A stretch of DNA of 64,000 nt from Endocalyx cinctus (GCA_001600455.1 BCKC01000001.1:6641418-6705417); one strand, 5' to 3'. Shown: positions 1 through 11,978, counted from the stretch's first letter. The notes: a model not told the origin generated them from the sequence alone. Translations and numbers: made by a program.

Positions 1-196
1 GCACGACCCTCAGATCAACTGGCCGTGGATCAACGCGAGGCATATCCTCAGCATGATACGCCCCGGAGGGATTATCATCTGTCACGATAGGAGAGGATGG
101 ACCGCGCCTATGTTGAGGAAGGTGTTGAGACAGCTGAAGAAAGATGGGTATAAGGTGGTGAGCTTAACAGAGTTGTTAAAAGAGACGGAGAGGTGA
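1..196 (+). CDS. Polysaccharide (chitin) deacetylase family protein, 3' end only
   Basis: The last 64 codons of a gene that enters from the left edge; the frame begins at base 2 and ends at a TGA at 194-196. The peptide carries the C-terminal signature of NodB/CE4 polysaccharide deacetylases: a short loop with INWPW, then the strand and catalytic-histidine motif RPGGIIICHDRRGW, then a helix and the closing GYKVVSLTELL. In this family the histidine of the HDRR stretch belongs to the active site, and the enzymes remove N-acetyl groups from chitin or related polymers, usually at the cell wall. The metal-binding HxxxH motif and any signal peptide lie outside the window, so substrate and location cannot be judged. 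The family call is strong; chitin specificity is inference. Confidence 0.82.
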   Translation, partial: HDPQINWPWINARHILSMIRPGGIIICHDRRGWTAPMLRKVLRQLKKDGYKVVSLTELLKETER

Positions 197-642
197 GGAG
201 GATGATTTTAACCATATTTTCTCGTGAACTCGTCTTCAGGAGAATACGAATGTGCCATTTTTGCTGATCGAAATGACGGTGTTATGTCATATTTATAAAT
301 TACTTCGCTTTGTATAGTTATTCGTCTTTATCACCTATCGATTCGTTGGGCCTGGAGTTCAGGAACAGATGTGTTATGGACGCGAAAAATTTTGGTTCGG
401 ACAATCTCTGCATCTGTGTAGAGATACTGTATATAATAGAGGTCGTCGATATATATGATTACCTACTCGAAAACAGAGTATAGGGAGGTTATTTGAAATT
501 CCAGAAGCATATATAGACACGTATAATACGCTAATGAAGTCATACAAGAAACTAGGTAATAATGGGGTATAGTAATTGGATATTTAGTCAATATTATATG
601 CGCATATATACCTTATTGAATTGATTTACGTGGTACATAATT
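197..642. other. Intergenic, convergent 3' flanks
   Basis: AT-rich spacer between the stop codons of the deacetylase and the CLYBL-like gene. No coding signal or structured element was recognised; it presumably holds both 3' UTRs. Confidence 0.6.
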
Positions 643-1722
643 TTACTCCGGTTCTTGGTCTTTCCACTTCTCCTGTAGACTATCTACATCTAATCCACAC
701 TCCCGCGCTTTCTCCACAATCGACTTTGCCTTGCCCACGACGGGCGCGTCGATCATGGCTCCGTCTAACGTCCAGGCGCCCCGCCCCGCTGCGTCTGCCT
801 TCCCGTCCGCGATCACCACTCGCACAGCCCACTCGGTCTCCGCTGGGGACGGCGCGAAAATGCGATGCACGACTTCGAGCTGCGTCGGATGAATGCACTG
901 CTTACCGTTAAACCCCATGTTCTTTCCGTCGCGACACTCCTGCTCCAGCCGGGCGATGCCTTCCTCGCCCTTATACGACGTGCAGACGAGGTCGATGACG
1001 CTAGGGATCCTGGCGGCGCGGGCCGCCGCGACGATCTTCGACCGGGCGTACAGGAACTCCGTCAGCGACGGGGTCCGCGTGATGGAGAGGTCGAGGGCGA
1101 AGTCCTCGGCCGCGAAGACCAAGCCGCTCAGGTTGAACCTCAGGTTCTTGAAGGAGCAGATGGCCCGCAGGTTCATGACGGCGCGGGCGGACTCGATCAA
1201 GGCAATCACCTTGACAGGGTTATCGGATTTCTGCCTCTCCGCCGCCAAGTCTCCGAGCTGGGTCCACACTGCGCCCAGATCTTTGTAGCTCTCGACTTTC
1301 GGGACCACGACCGCGTCGATCCGCGATTGGAGTGCCGGCTTCAGCGCCGCTAGGTCGTCTAACGCGTGGCGCGACGACGCGGGGTTGATGCGGACGGCGA
1401 TCTCGCGGATGGAAGGGTTGTCGGCGGGGAGATTGACCAGGTGATCGCGGAGGGCCAATCGCGCTTCGGGCTTGGCCGTGGCTGTTACCGAGTCCTCGAG
1501 GTCGTACGTGACGTTATCGGACGTGAGGCGAAGGGATTTTTCTAGCATTCGCGACGACGAGGCCGGAACTGGATCATGTGGGATTTTCTATTAGCCTGGG
1601 GATTGTTATTCACCTCCAAAGTCTTGCAGTGTAGTAACAGCTTGGCATGGTAGGTGTTTTGTATTTTTAAACTTACCGTAGAGGAGCGCTCGCCGAAGGA
1701 CAGAGGCAGAGTTAGCCGCCAT
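643..1722 (-). CDS. HpcH/HpaI aldolase, citrate lyase beta subunit-like (CLYBL-type)
   Basis: Two exons on the minus strand, 1722-1677 and 1568-643, with a 108-nt GT-AG intron, give 323 residues. The first exon is 46 nt and restores the usual family start (RRALLYVPASSSRM); the single long ORF alone would miss it. Visible family motifs: DLEDSV at 38-43 (acidic metal ligands), RINP at 75-78, ALIES at 138-142, AAEDFALDL at 168-176 and GFNGKQCIHPTQ at 234-245. Known relatives are Mg-dependent C-C lyases of the CitE/CLYBL group that act on citramalyl-CoA or related thioesters, often in mitochondria. The basic N-terminus would suit mitochondrial import, but this is inference. It is convergent with the deacetylase to its left and divergent from the NLR-like gene to its right. 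Confidence 0.88.
1569..1676 (-). other. Intron of the CLYBL-like gene
   Basis: Donor GTAAGT and acceptor CAG on the minus strand. Splicing joins codon 15 plus one base to the second exon and restores LLYVPASSSRM, the expected N-terminal strand of the family. Confidence 0.85.
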
Positions 1723-2889
1723 TGTGGATTATCAGAGCTGATCTGACAGCTTCATTACATTTATATGAATGGAGAGTTTGTTCTGTTCCTTTACGAGACG
1801 TTGGAGACTTTCATGTCTGGAGAGTTGAAGTTAATCCCCACATCTTACAATGCCCATGTCGTCACTTCACTACACCCGAGGTTCAGTACTTATATGCACG
1901 GACCATCATACAATAATCCTAAACCTCCCATTTCCAAGGTTACTATCCAATTACTGCTTCACTTTATTTTAACATCTTCTCTGATCGCCTATCTATCATT
2001 ACTCCCCATTCCCAGTGAATAGTGATTGTAACATGTATTTATCCGCGTTTCGATGAATTTTTCTTAAAAAAGCATGGGGACGACTGTCTTACCTTAAGGA
2101 TCATTGTCCTTGCTGCTTTCCTGTACACAACATGGTAGGCTGAGCAAAATATGCATTTTTCGCTCTTCTGATTGGAACCCGCTAGCTACCTGTAAAGTCT
2201 CTCTCCGAAGGCATTTTTGGTGAGTACTGCGTAATTATTAAGTATCTTGCATTTATTTCATTTGATCATACCCCGCTCAAATACAGGAGTTCTGCCTCGT
2301 AAGGTTGTCTCAGAATGTGCCTGCTGAGCCTACATGTCGACAAGATGGCACATTAATATGCCTCCAGTACTATTGTATCTGAAGGGTATCAAGGTTCGTC
2401 CTTGGGCTTTTCCTTCTTCTCACTCTGACACATTATGATCGAGAAAAAAATAACAAGGGTTATATATATCAACTCATTAGTATATTTTCGTTAAAAACAA
2501 AATAAAACCACCTATACCTTTCCCATACACTTCAAGAAAAGTCCCATCCCTACCATTAACTAGTCATCCTCTCCAAATCTCTGTCAATTTGTATTAAAGA
2601 CAAGCATACAGCATCCCCAGGCGCGCTTTTCGGGATTCCCTCCATCAAGCTCGGAAGACTGCCTTGTATAGCAAGACGTAGCCTATCATGCCAGCTACGA
2701 TAAGCTATCACTGCAAATAGCTGGCTACCGACTACGTGCACATTTAGCGAACTGAACCTAGTTGGCTCGCCGATAATTACCAAGAGCAAGTCGACACCGG
2801 CAGTTTTATTTCATTACCCTTACCTTTTGTACATCTTATTTCGGACGTCTAGGGTCAAATTATCAGATCTAGCAGTTCTATTTTTCAAG
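1723..2889. other. Intergenic, divergent promoters of CLYBL-like and NLR-like genes
   Basis: About 1.17 kb between two divergent start codons, so both promoters should be here. Short open frames occur on both strands (for example minus 2556-2789) but lack ATG starts or family motifs. No mobile element was recognised. Confidence 0.55.
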
Positions 2890-5800
2890 ATGGATCCCCT
2901 TTCTATCTCAGCAAGCATTGCGGGTTTGCTTAGCTTTGCCGACATTGTATATTCCAAAACCCTCAAGTACTGGAAGCAGGCAAAAGATGCCGATAAAGCA
3001 ATAAAGTCTCTGGCGGATCAAACAAGCTTATTGTCGGGAACTCTGAAGAGACTTGGCATGCTTGCAAAAGTGCTAGAGAATGAACCTTGCGATGCCAGTT
3101 TTCAAATGCATCAAATCAGCGCCTGCAATCACACACTACACCTCATCGATGACAGGCTCAGGGAGTCCGAGATTACTTTGTCCAGAGGCGGCATGTTTTC
3201 CAGGCTTCAAACCAAGTTAAAATGGCCATTCACAGCGGATGAGATGCGGGATCATCTATCCGAACTTGACCAGCATCGGAAAAACATCGAACTTGCACTC
3301 TCTGCAGATTCCATGGATGGAATTCTACGCATTCTCTCTCGGCAAAAGGACTCAGATATTTCCACAGCAACGATCATGCATAATACCAGGAGAATCTTAG
3401 AAATAAGTATACGAGTCGAGCTAGATACAAAGCGGCGAAAGGTCCTGGATTATTTTATGAGCCCAAGTATTAATCCGCAGGAGAGTTTTGATCGAAGCCT
3501 TGAGCTGCGACATCCTCGAACTGGCTTGTGGATTCAACATAATTTATGTTTCCAAGATTGGCTCAAGTTCCCACAATCCCACCTGTGGATGAATGGAATT
3601 CCTGGTGCGGGCAAAACCGTGCTTGCTGGAACAAGTAAGTAATATCCAGAGTCCTTTCTCGTCTATTCTGAGTTATCTCAAACAGTTCTTTTCCAATTGA
3701 GCTCCTATAACACATCCTACCTGTAGACACTTTTGTAGTCCCCTTTTCTTTCATAAATCTGCTATTCGGGCACCCTCCCAATTAGTGTACCTAGTAACCG
3801 TGCGTCACTATTTGCCACTTTTCAAGATTTTGATCAACCACAAAAGCGCCATTAATACCATTTGCCATGAACTGCAACATGTCTATTTGGGTTGTGTAGT
3901 CAAAAGCGTTATTGTTAATAGTTGGCTCTTAATGGCTCACCTAGTGGCTGATTTACTGCCCTAATGTGCCCAAATAGCAGTTTTTTTTTTTTTAAAGTAT
4001 ATATATATATATTGATTGCTAATTATGTTTATTCTAGTAATTGAAGACGCTCTACAGCGAAGTAATGATAATACTGCAGTAGCATTCTTTTACTGCCATC
4101 ACCAAAATGAGGAGACCAGGCACCCGTCAAATATACTGGGAGCTCTGGCTTGCCAGATAGCTCTACAGAAAGACGAAGCGTTTCAATGCCTACAAAAATC
4201 TCATGACGAGCTGAATCCGACAAGCAGGTTACCAAGGAGGCCTTCCGTCAAGGACCTGGTCATCTTGATTGAGAGAATGTCAGAATTCTATGATCAACTT
4301 CTCATTGTTATAGATGGCTTGGATGAATGTACAAGTTCTATAAGTGATGTGCTTTCAGCCATTATGTCTATCTCTTCACTCGAAAAAGTATCGATGGCCG
4401 TTCTGAGTCGAAACGAACGTATCATTCGTAATAGACTTCATACCTTCTCTGAAATAGAAATATCCGCCCAAACATATGATATACAGCTATATGTTGCAGC
4501 AGAGGTGGAATCTCGACCGAGACTTAAAGATATCAGCACCAGCATGAAAGATGAAATTCTCCAATGTCTCAAGAGCAACGCTGATGGCATGTAAGTGACA
4601 ATCCTATGATAACAGGCATAGAAAAGGACCCTCAAATGATTAACGCAATAGAAGGTTTCGTTGGGTATCATGCCAGTTAGATTATCTTTGCACGTTGTAC
4701 AACGATCGACAAAGGCGGAATGCCTTGAAAAAGCTCCCCCCTGATTTGCCAAAGAGTTATCTTCGAATTCTCGAGAATATCCCAACATCCTACAGCGAGC
4801 TAGTTAAAATGACCCTGAATTTTGTGGCATTTGCAGAACCTCCACTTACCATTGAAGAACTTCGCGAGGCGGTTTCAGTCTCTGAAAACTGCCTTCTAGA
4901 GGAAGCAGAGTATATTTCTCTCCAGGACATCATGTGGTATTGCAGCAGTCTAATTCGAAAGTCAAAAGACGGGCAGCATCTGGAGTTTGCTCATTTCTCG
5001 GTTCGGCAATTTCTCGAGGACGATGTCTATTTACAATCAGCTATGAGCACATACCATATCACCGAGGAGAAAGCGCAGAAAATGCTTGCGACGCAATGCT
5101 TGCTAATTCTCCAGGCGCCTAATTTCAGGAGGAAACAACTTGAAGTGTCACAAGAAATAGATGAAGTGAAGCGCAGAGCAAAAGAATTTCCATTCTACGA
5201 ATACGCAGCTTTTAACTGGATAAAGAACGGACGACCTCATCTCGGAGACACTAAGTTTTTGCGTTTAACGATGGAACTTTTTAATTCACACGATGGTATT
5301 TTCAGCTCATGGGCAACCAGCCTTCAGCTTCAGATATTCCATTACCTTGCCAAGAACATGGAAACTATGGTCAGAGAGCAGAACATACAACCTGTCGAAG
5401 AAAAAAGTCTTCTAGAATTTCAAGAGCAACGTCAGTATATTAACCCTTTACACATTTCGGCGCAGTTAGTATTACCTGAAGTTCAAGAATGTCTTGCGAA
5501 TCGCCAATCCGGGACTCACCACCAGAACCAGCTGGAATCACTTCTGTGGGTTGTAAGAGGACCTGAATTCTTCTTCTCTAGATCAACCCAACAAGACGTT
5601 TCAGTTCAGCACTCCAGGAATCTACAAGATCGTTTAGGCATCTCCGTGGTTTCACTCAGGAATATGGCCAAATTGTTCACAAAGATCCAACCTGACCCAT
5701 CAATTACGGATGAGGATGTGCTGTTTTGGTCTATCGACCAAAGTGACATTAATGTTGGATATCTTGATATTGCAGCAAATTTGATCACTTCTGGAGTTGG

Positions 5801-8800
5801 AGTTGAAGTCGAAGACGTGCCAGAGGAGTTTTTGGACTTTTATGAGAATTCCAAGGAGATTGAACAAGTACTCGCCAATTTTATCCAAAGCCTCAATCCT
5901 CTTATCGACACCTGCGCAAATATTCACAAACTATGCTTGGTGGCATGGCAAAGGGCAATTGATTTGAATCTCGAGTTTACGCATGATTCTTTCTTCGTGA
6001 ACACTAAGATATCATTGTCCACAGAGGCCCTAGTTCGAACTGCTTGGTCAGCAATTGACAACAACAATCAGGATATGCTTAAAAAGGTAATAGATGACCC
6101 TCGACTTGACCTACCTACCATGTCTAACGAGGACTCTTGGTCTTTGTTGACAAGGGCCATTGATATCGGATCACCAGATATCGTGGCTTTGTTAATTGAT
6201 GCTGGTTGCAACGTATCTGCGAAAGATGAGGATGATCATCTCCCTCTCGAAGTATGGGCCCGCAGAGAAGACTGGGATGAAGCCAGCCAGGCCCATACAT
6301 TCCGACTTCTCATCAAGCATGGAGCATCCACTACTATCCGTAACCTTGAAGGTGACACGGTATGGCATCTTGCAGTGGATAATTTAAACACGTTGCAGCT
6401 ACTATTAGATCACGATTGTAGTCATCTCGATGATAGACTATCAGTCACGAATAATCGCGGTTTTACTCCAGTGACAGAATCACTTCGGCAAGGGAATACA
6501 GAATGTTTCATCCTTCTTCTGAGGTATTGCAACAACGAGGCACGATTTTGGCAGAGCTCTACTCCCATTTTCATGTTAGCGGCGGCCACGGGAGACGAGA
6601 AGGTAGTAAAGGCTCTCATCTCCCACGACGTTGAAAGATACCGACCCGAAGAACATAGCAGTACACCCCTACATCATCTCAATCCGTCGGCAAGTCTCGA
6701 ATGTGTTCAAATACTCAAAAGTATCTATCCGAATGCCTGTCATCATCGGTTTGAGGGTAGACTGCCTATCCTCAAATTCATATATGATTGCGTAACCAAC
6801 TCAAAACCAATAAATCCTGATGCATCTGTCATGGATGAGCTATTGGATCACACATTTTATGATAGGGAACAGAGCAGTACTTTACTTGAAGATTTCTGCA
6901 CTAGCATAATAAATGTAATACATATGAAGAAACAACCTCATCCGCCACATATCCTAAGCGCTTCCGCGGATGCACTCCAATTCGCGTTTGCCTTCTTACT
7001 TGACCGAGGTGCTCTAGAAGCCCATGAATTATTGAGAAAGACGTCAGGCCTTTTGCCTGTAATAGAAGCTCTCGGGTTAACGTCTCCATATTTTCTGTCC
7101 ACCACTTTTCCACCCTTGTTGCTGTATCCAGTTCGACCAAATATCATCATGCGACTTCAGAAATCAACAAACTACTGGAATGATGCGAGAACCTCGCCCT
7201 TAACCTTGTCATACCTTCAAGCTTGTCTGCGTGTGCACAGTATCGAACCGTCTTTTAGAGAGCTTGCTATGCACATGATAGAACAAGGTGTTGACATCCA
7301 CCAGCGTGTTCAAAATTCACTATCGCCCCTCGAGCAAGTATGTAGCCAGCCATCAACATCAGTGGAACTTTTTCGGTTTATGATTGATGCTGCAAACCAG
7401 ACACGCTTGAATGAGCTTCATCCTATCGTAAAGAAAGGACCAATCCATTTTCTAGCAGATAGTTTTAATCTCGAAACCCCGGCACTTCTCGAAGAGCTTT
7501 TGAAGGGGGGAGCAGATGCAAATAATAAGACCGGGATCCACCCATTTGGCACTGCGCTCATATATCACCTTGAGAGGCGACAGACCAGATGCGCCGAGAT
7601 ATTACTCGACAACGGGGCAGATCCAAATATATCCTGCGATGGGGGTATGGATGCGGCTTTAGCTGCCGCCGACCATGGTAATTTGACGATTTTGAAAAAG
7701 CTTATTACTTCCGATGATGTGGTACATCAAATCAATTGGACGAAGACTCTAAATTTTCAGCAGCACACCCTTAATTATAACCTGCCAGAAATGTATAAAG
7801 AATTGACAGGCTTACGTGAGTCCTCCGCGTACCCCCTGAGTCAACAACCTCTTTTTTAGTACACTATCATGGGAAGAGGCTAATTAGAGATCTACAGATC
7901 TAGCAGCGTATCGTGGCCAAGAGGCGATCGTGACTTTTTACCTAGATAAAAATATTTTCCCCGTCGACGTGCGCAATAAATATTTACATACGCCTCTACA
8001 TTCTGCTGCCCCCATAGGTCAAGTTGGAATAATTGAGATTTTGTGTAAGCGTGGGGCACAAGTCAATGCATTATCACAGGATAACGAGTCTCCGTTGCAC
8101 TTTGCCATGTATAGCGAATCTAAAAGAGCTATTGAGACCCTCTTGAATTTAGGCGCACAGCAAACTGCGGATCGTTGGGGGAAAACTCCTCTTATCATAG
8201 CACGATCGAATGGTTACGACGATGAGATTATAAAGACCCTCGAAACGAATCAACGAGGTGGATCACACATACTAGATTCCCATTTAGCGGTATTACATAG
8301 GGCAATTAGAAACGAGAATATCGATGGATGCGAGAAACTGTATAATGTGGAGCCCTTCATCATCAACGCAAGAAGCTATAATCACGAACGGGTACTGATC
8401 CAAGCTATCGATTGGGGGACGATCAAGAGCATTCGCTGGTTGCTGCGACGAGGTGCATTAACCACTGCTGTGGTTAAAGGCCCATTTGAATATCCTACAA
8501 TGATGACAGCTTTGGAGATGATAATCATGAAAAATAACCTAGTTCCCATTTTGTCGCAGGCATTGGATAACTATTTAGACAATGGTGGCAACTGGCTGCA
8601 TCGACCTAGTAATCCTCTCGCTCTCGCCCTTGAAAATGGTAATATTGGTGCGGTGTCGATTATTATAGATCATGTCACGAAGAACGCTGATAGATACGCG
8701 TAGGTATGTTGCTTCCCTATATACTTATAATAACTAATCATCTTTTTACCAGTGACAATTTTGCACTACCGTCAAAAGACGTCATCTCAGCTATAACCAA

Positions 8801-10145
8801 ACAAAAACACCACGGTCCAGAATTGGGGGAGTTCACATCGCTCCTACATGTTGCATCATCGACTAGCGACGCAACAGATCAAGTAAAATTTTGTCTTGAT
8901 TATTTACCGATAGATTGTTTAAACAGTGACGGCGAAACACCACTACATGTGGCAATTGAGTCAAGCGAAAAGGGGACACTTTCAGCAATGTCGCTTCTAA
9001 TTGAAAATGGTGCTTCAATAGAAAAACGAACTGATGGAATGACACCATTGTCGTTAGCGTGTCGTGGCGGATGTCTAGAAAAGGTGCAACTACTTATGAA
9101 AGCAGGTGCTAATTGCAGTGCTCTCGAAGTAGATAATGAGAATATTCTTCACCTGATCTGCAGAGTGGACAAATGGATTCTTTCGCATCGGCTGACGCTT
9201 ATGCGTCAGTGCATTCAAGAATTGCATCTGGACTTTCATAGTTTTGACGATGATGGACTCACACCTTCACATTGGGCGCTAATTAAAGGCGATCGAACAG
9301 TTTCCATTCTCAACAATGATTTCGGCATAGAAAGCATACCATCATTCCAAAAGGATTACTGGCATTTGAATTATTCTATATTATGGCTCACAAACCGATT
9401 TCATCTAGTTCGTCGCCGAATAACGCTCGAACGTATCCGCTTGTTGGTGAGTGCCCATCCACATGGGAACTGGAGTCCTCTTTGCCTGATGGCCTGCCGA
9501 AACGAATATGAGGCAGTAAAAAACATTCTCTCCGTGGGAGTAGATATAGAATTTGTCGGCTGTCGTGCTGGAACTGCTCTCATGGCTGCTTGTGAGAGTG
9601 GGCATCTAGAATTAGTCAAAACTCTTGTTCATCACGGCGCAAGCCTTTACCTAGAACATCGAGGAAAATACTATTCCGCCATCGAGGCTGCTAGGCCGTT
9701 CAAAGATATCGTACAGTGGCTCTTGGTTGGAAGACATTTGGATCAGCCGCGTCTCACAAGCGAGCATACATCGATCTCTCAAGATTCGCCAACTTTTCCC
9801 TGGAGCGGGGGGAAGAAGGTGATGATCAATCTGGTTGGCGAACTGGAACAAGCACTTGACGTAAATCTTCTCGGATATCTAAAGCAGTTATCGAGATGGA
9901 AGAGGTCGATGAGAGGCAAGATTCCATCCCCGGAATTAGTTGTATTTCCAGAAAGAGTGCGATCAACCACCTCAAGACCGCTGGGAACCCCATCCTTTAC
10001 CGTTCACCCGGTTAAACAAGATTTCATATTGGAAAAGGAGGTATCCTTTGATGGACGGGAAGGGAGGATGAACTTGAGGGAAGAAGATATACAGTGGACT
10101 ATGGAGTTATATACCAAAGATCTGACGAGGAAATGGAAGGGGTAA
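2890..10145 (+). CDS. NACHT-ankyrin STAND (NLR-like) protein
   Basis: Five exons: 2890-3634, 4038-4590, 4655-7815, 7898-8699 and 8753-10145, giving 2,217 residues. The start at 2890 (MDPLSISASIAGLLSFADIV) matches the fungal STAND N-terminal domain; an upstream in-frame ATG at 2827 would add 21 atypical residues. Order: N-terminal helical domain (about 1-215), NACHT ATPase with P-loop GIPGAGKT at 236-243 and Walker B LLIVIDGLDEC at 336-346, a winged-helix-like segment containing KSYLRILENI, a long linker, then degenerate and clear ankyrin repeats scattered over roughly 900-2065. Fungal proteins of this architecture are thought to act in non-self recognition and regulated cell death, the N-domain being the effector and the repeats the sensor; the function of this one is inferred. 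Base composition is visibly more AT-rich than that of neighbouring genes. Confidence 0.87.
3635..4037 (+). other. Intron 1 of the NLR-like gene (403 nt, unusually long)
   Basis: Donor GTAAGT falls 14 codons after the start of the P-loop and the acceptor is TCTAG. Joining gives VLAGTIIEDALQRS, the normal continuation of fungal NACHT domains. The intron is 4-8 times longer than the others in this gene and holds a T13 run followed by a (TA)n stretch just upstream of the acceptor. Confidence 0.8.
4591..4654 (+). other. Intron 2 of the NLR-like gene
   Basis: 64 nt, GTAAGT donor and AAG acceptor. Splicing rebuilds DGMFRWVSCQLDYL, the expected stretch C-terminal to the NACHT core, with ATG split 2+1 across the junction. 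Confidence 0.8.
7816..7897 (+). other. Intron 3 of the NLR-like gene
   Basis: 82 nt, GTGAGT donor and CAG acceptor. The join produces LTGLHLAAYRGQEAIV, a canonical ankyrin repeat core, which strongly supports the exact boundaries. Confidence 0.85.
8700..8752 (+). other. Intron 4 of the NLR-like gene, tandem donors
   Basis: 53 nt when the donor GTAGGT at 8700 is used, with acceptor CCAG and a likely branch site CTAAT. A second, stronger-looking donor GTATGT starts 4 nt later at 8704, but using it would keep an in-frame TAG in the mRNA. Confidence 0.72.
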
Positions 10146-10905
10146 TGACGGCGTGTATCATTGGCGCATAGGTTGTACTTGTTTTCTATGCATATTTCTT
10201 TTCGCTAGTTCGTGGTTTCTTACCTGGTATGCTTGATTGATGATGATACGATGATTCTTATATTTTATCAAGGATTCGGTATATTTCTAAAGAGTTTGGT
10301 GTTAAGGTGAAATCGTCCGTTGTTCCGCTGTCTTTCATTTTGGGTGTGCTATATATAGATACAACATATACATATATAAATATTCAAAATTCAATACTCT
10401 TAAGATTCAGGTGCCAATATCAAATTAACATCTGAGGTCATTGAGGCTCATGAGATTGAGAGAGATCTCCTTTAGCAATCTTGATACATTATAATAGGAT
10501 GTAGGATTGGCCTTGGTTCTACTAGACGACAGAATTTCAATCATCCGAAACAGTCACAAGACGACAGGATGCATTTCGTTTAAGCTATATAATCCTAGGC
10601 GCAAAGGTTCTACCCCTGACCCATGATGGTAACTAAATCGCTTGCGAGAGAGCGACGAGATAGACGTCATTATGACGCTCGACACAAGTAGCATAACGTA
10701 AATATCGAATGAATTTCGCGCTGCGGTATTCATTTCTAAACCCAAGGCTAGTCGTCCCATCCATGATTTTCCCATTTCATAAATATTCCCGAGACCATTA
10801 CTGACACAGCAGATGAGATTCCTTAAATAGGTTTGTGCGGAAACCGCAATCATATATATGTATATGTATATTATTTATGATATGTTTTATTTTTTATTTT
10901 TATTT
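10146..10905. other. Intergenic, convergent
   Basis: AT-rich spacer between the convergent NLR-like and small ankyrin genes. A 99-codon minus-strand frame (10554-10853) shows no recognised motif and is treated as chance. Confidence 0.5.
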
Positions 10906-11978
10906 TCATATCCGATTCTCGTAATACCGTAGCATTTCGGCGATATCTTTACGGCGCAAGAACTCGGCGGCCTGCAGCGGCGTGTGACCAGACCAGCTGG
11001 GCAGCTTCGGATCGGCGCCGCTCTCGAGGAGGAAGCGGACGACGCGGGGATTACCGGCGGCGACGGCGTAGTTCAAGGGGGTACCGGTGTCCATGGTACG
11101 CTTCCGGCGGGCGTCGTCGCGGGGGCGGGACTTGGGGTCGGGCTCCATCTCGTTGACGTCGGCCCCGCTCTCGAGCAGGATCCGGAGCACCTCGACCCGG
11201 TCCGGGTCCTCGCGGTTCGGGTACAGCCGGGCCAGCTCGGCCGAGGACGCGTTCGCGGTCGCGTGCAGGAGCAGGCGCGTCCGCGGGTCGGCCCCGTGCT
11301 CGATCAGCAGCCGCACCACCGCCGGCGAGTGCAGCCGCACCGCGATCATGATCGGCGTGAACCCGTTCTCGCTGAAGTTCGGGTCCGCCCCGTGCTCCAG
11401 CAGCCAGCGGCAGACGCCGGCGTGACCTAAGGCGGCGCTAAATTTTGGCGAAATTACCAAAACCAGTATTAGCGTACGGACCCTCTTATTATTATTATGA
11501 ATTTTTTTTTTTCCGAAAAATTTTTCTTTTCTCGAAGAGCAGTGACAGAAAGTGGTAGGGAGTTTTTTTTTTTTTTTTTTTAAAAAAAAAAAGATAAATA
11601 AATAAATAAACATAGTTGGGATGCTTGTCGGTGTCCTTACCGGAGAGGTGTCCAGAAGCGCCAGTCGCCTTCGGAGGATATATAGCTTTGGTTAACGTCC
11701 CACCCATAGTCTAATATGAGCTGGCACAGCTCTACGGAGCCGGAAGAGAGGACGGCACAAATGAGGGAGTCGTTGACGACGGCGCCCTTTTGTAAGAAGA
11801 GGCGAATGACGTCAATTTGATGATACTTCGCGGCGAGACGGATGGATTTCACGATGACGGGGTTCGCGCCCGGGACGGTCCGTTCGTTCAGAGGTATCCT
11901 GACGTCGTCGCTCAACAATAAGCTTGGCAATATCTTTTCGATGGCGGCGCAATCGCCTGCCTCAGCGGCTTCTTCCAT
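10906..11978 (-). CDS. Small ankyrin-repeat protein
   Basis: Two exons on the minus strand, 11978-11641 and 11437-10906, give 289 residues consisting almost wholly of ankyrin repeats, with no other domain. Repeat signatures include VIRLFLQKGAVVND, WLLEHGADPNFSENGFTP, LLIEHGADPRTR, ILLESGADVNEMEPD and FLLESGADPKLPSWSGHTP. Joining the exons rebuilds TPLRAALGHAGVCRWLL, a normal repeat core. Ankyrin repeats bind proteins; no partner can be named. The second exon is GC-rich, unlike the first exon and the AT-rich intron. It lies convergent to the NLR-like gene, which also carries ankyrin repeats, but the repeats are not obviously copies of each other. A cytosolic location is likely, since no signal or membrane segment is seen. 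Confidence 0.8.
11438..11640 (-). other. Intron of the small ankyrin gene
   Basis: 203 nt, GTAAGG donor and TTTAG acceptor. It contains the T19/A11 back-to-back homopolymer at 11563-11592. Family reading across the junction supports splicing here. Confidence 0.72.
11563..11592. repeat. Palindromic homopolymer junction T19-A11
   Basis: Nineteen T followed directly by eleven A within an intron. The sequence can fold back on itself as an A:T hairpin. Confidence 0.9.

Noticed and set aside
2556..2789. 77-codon minus-strand frame upstream of the NLR-like gene
   Set aside because: It begins with TTG and resembles no known family; treated as promoter DNA.
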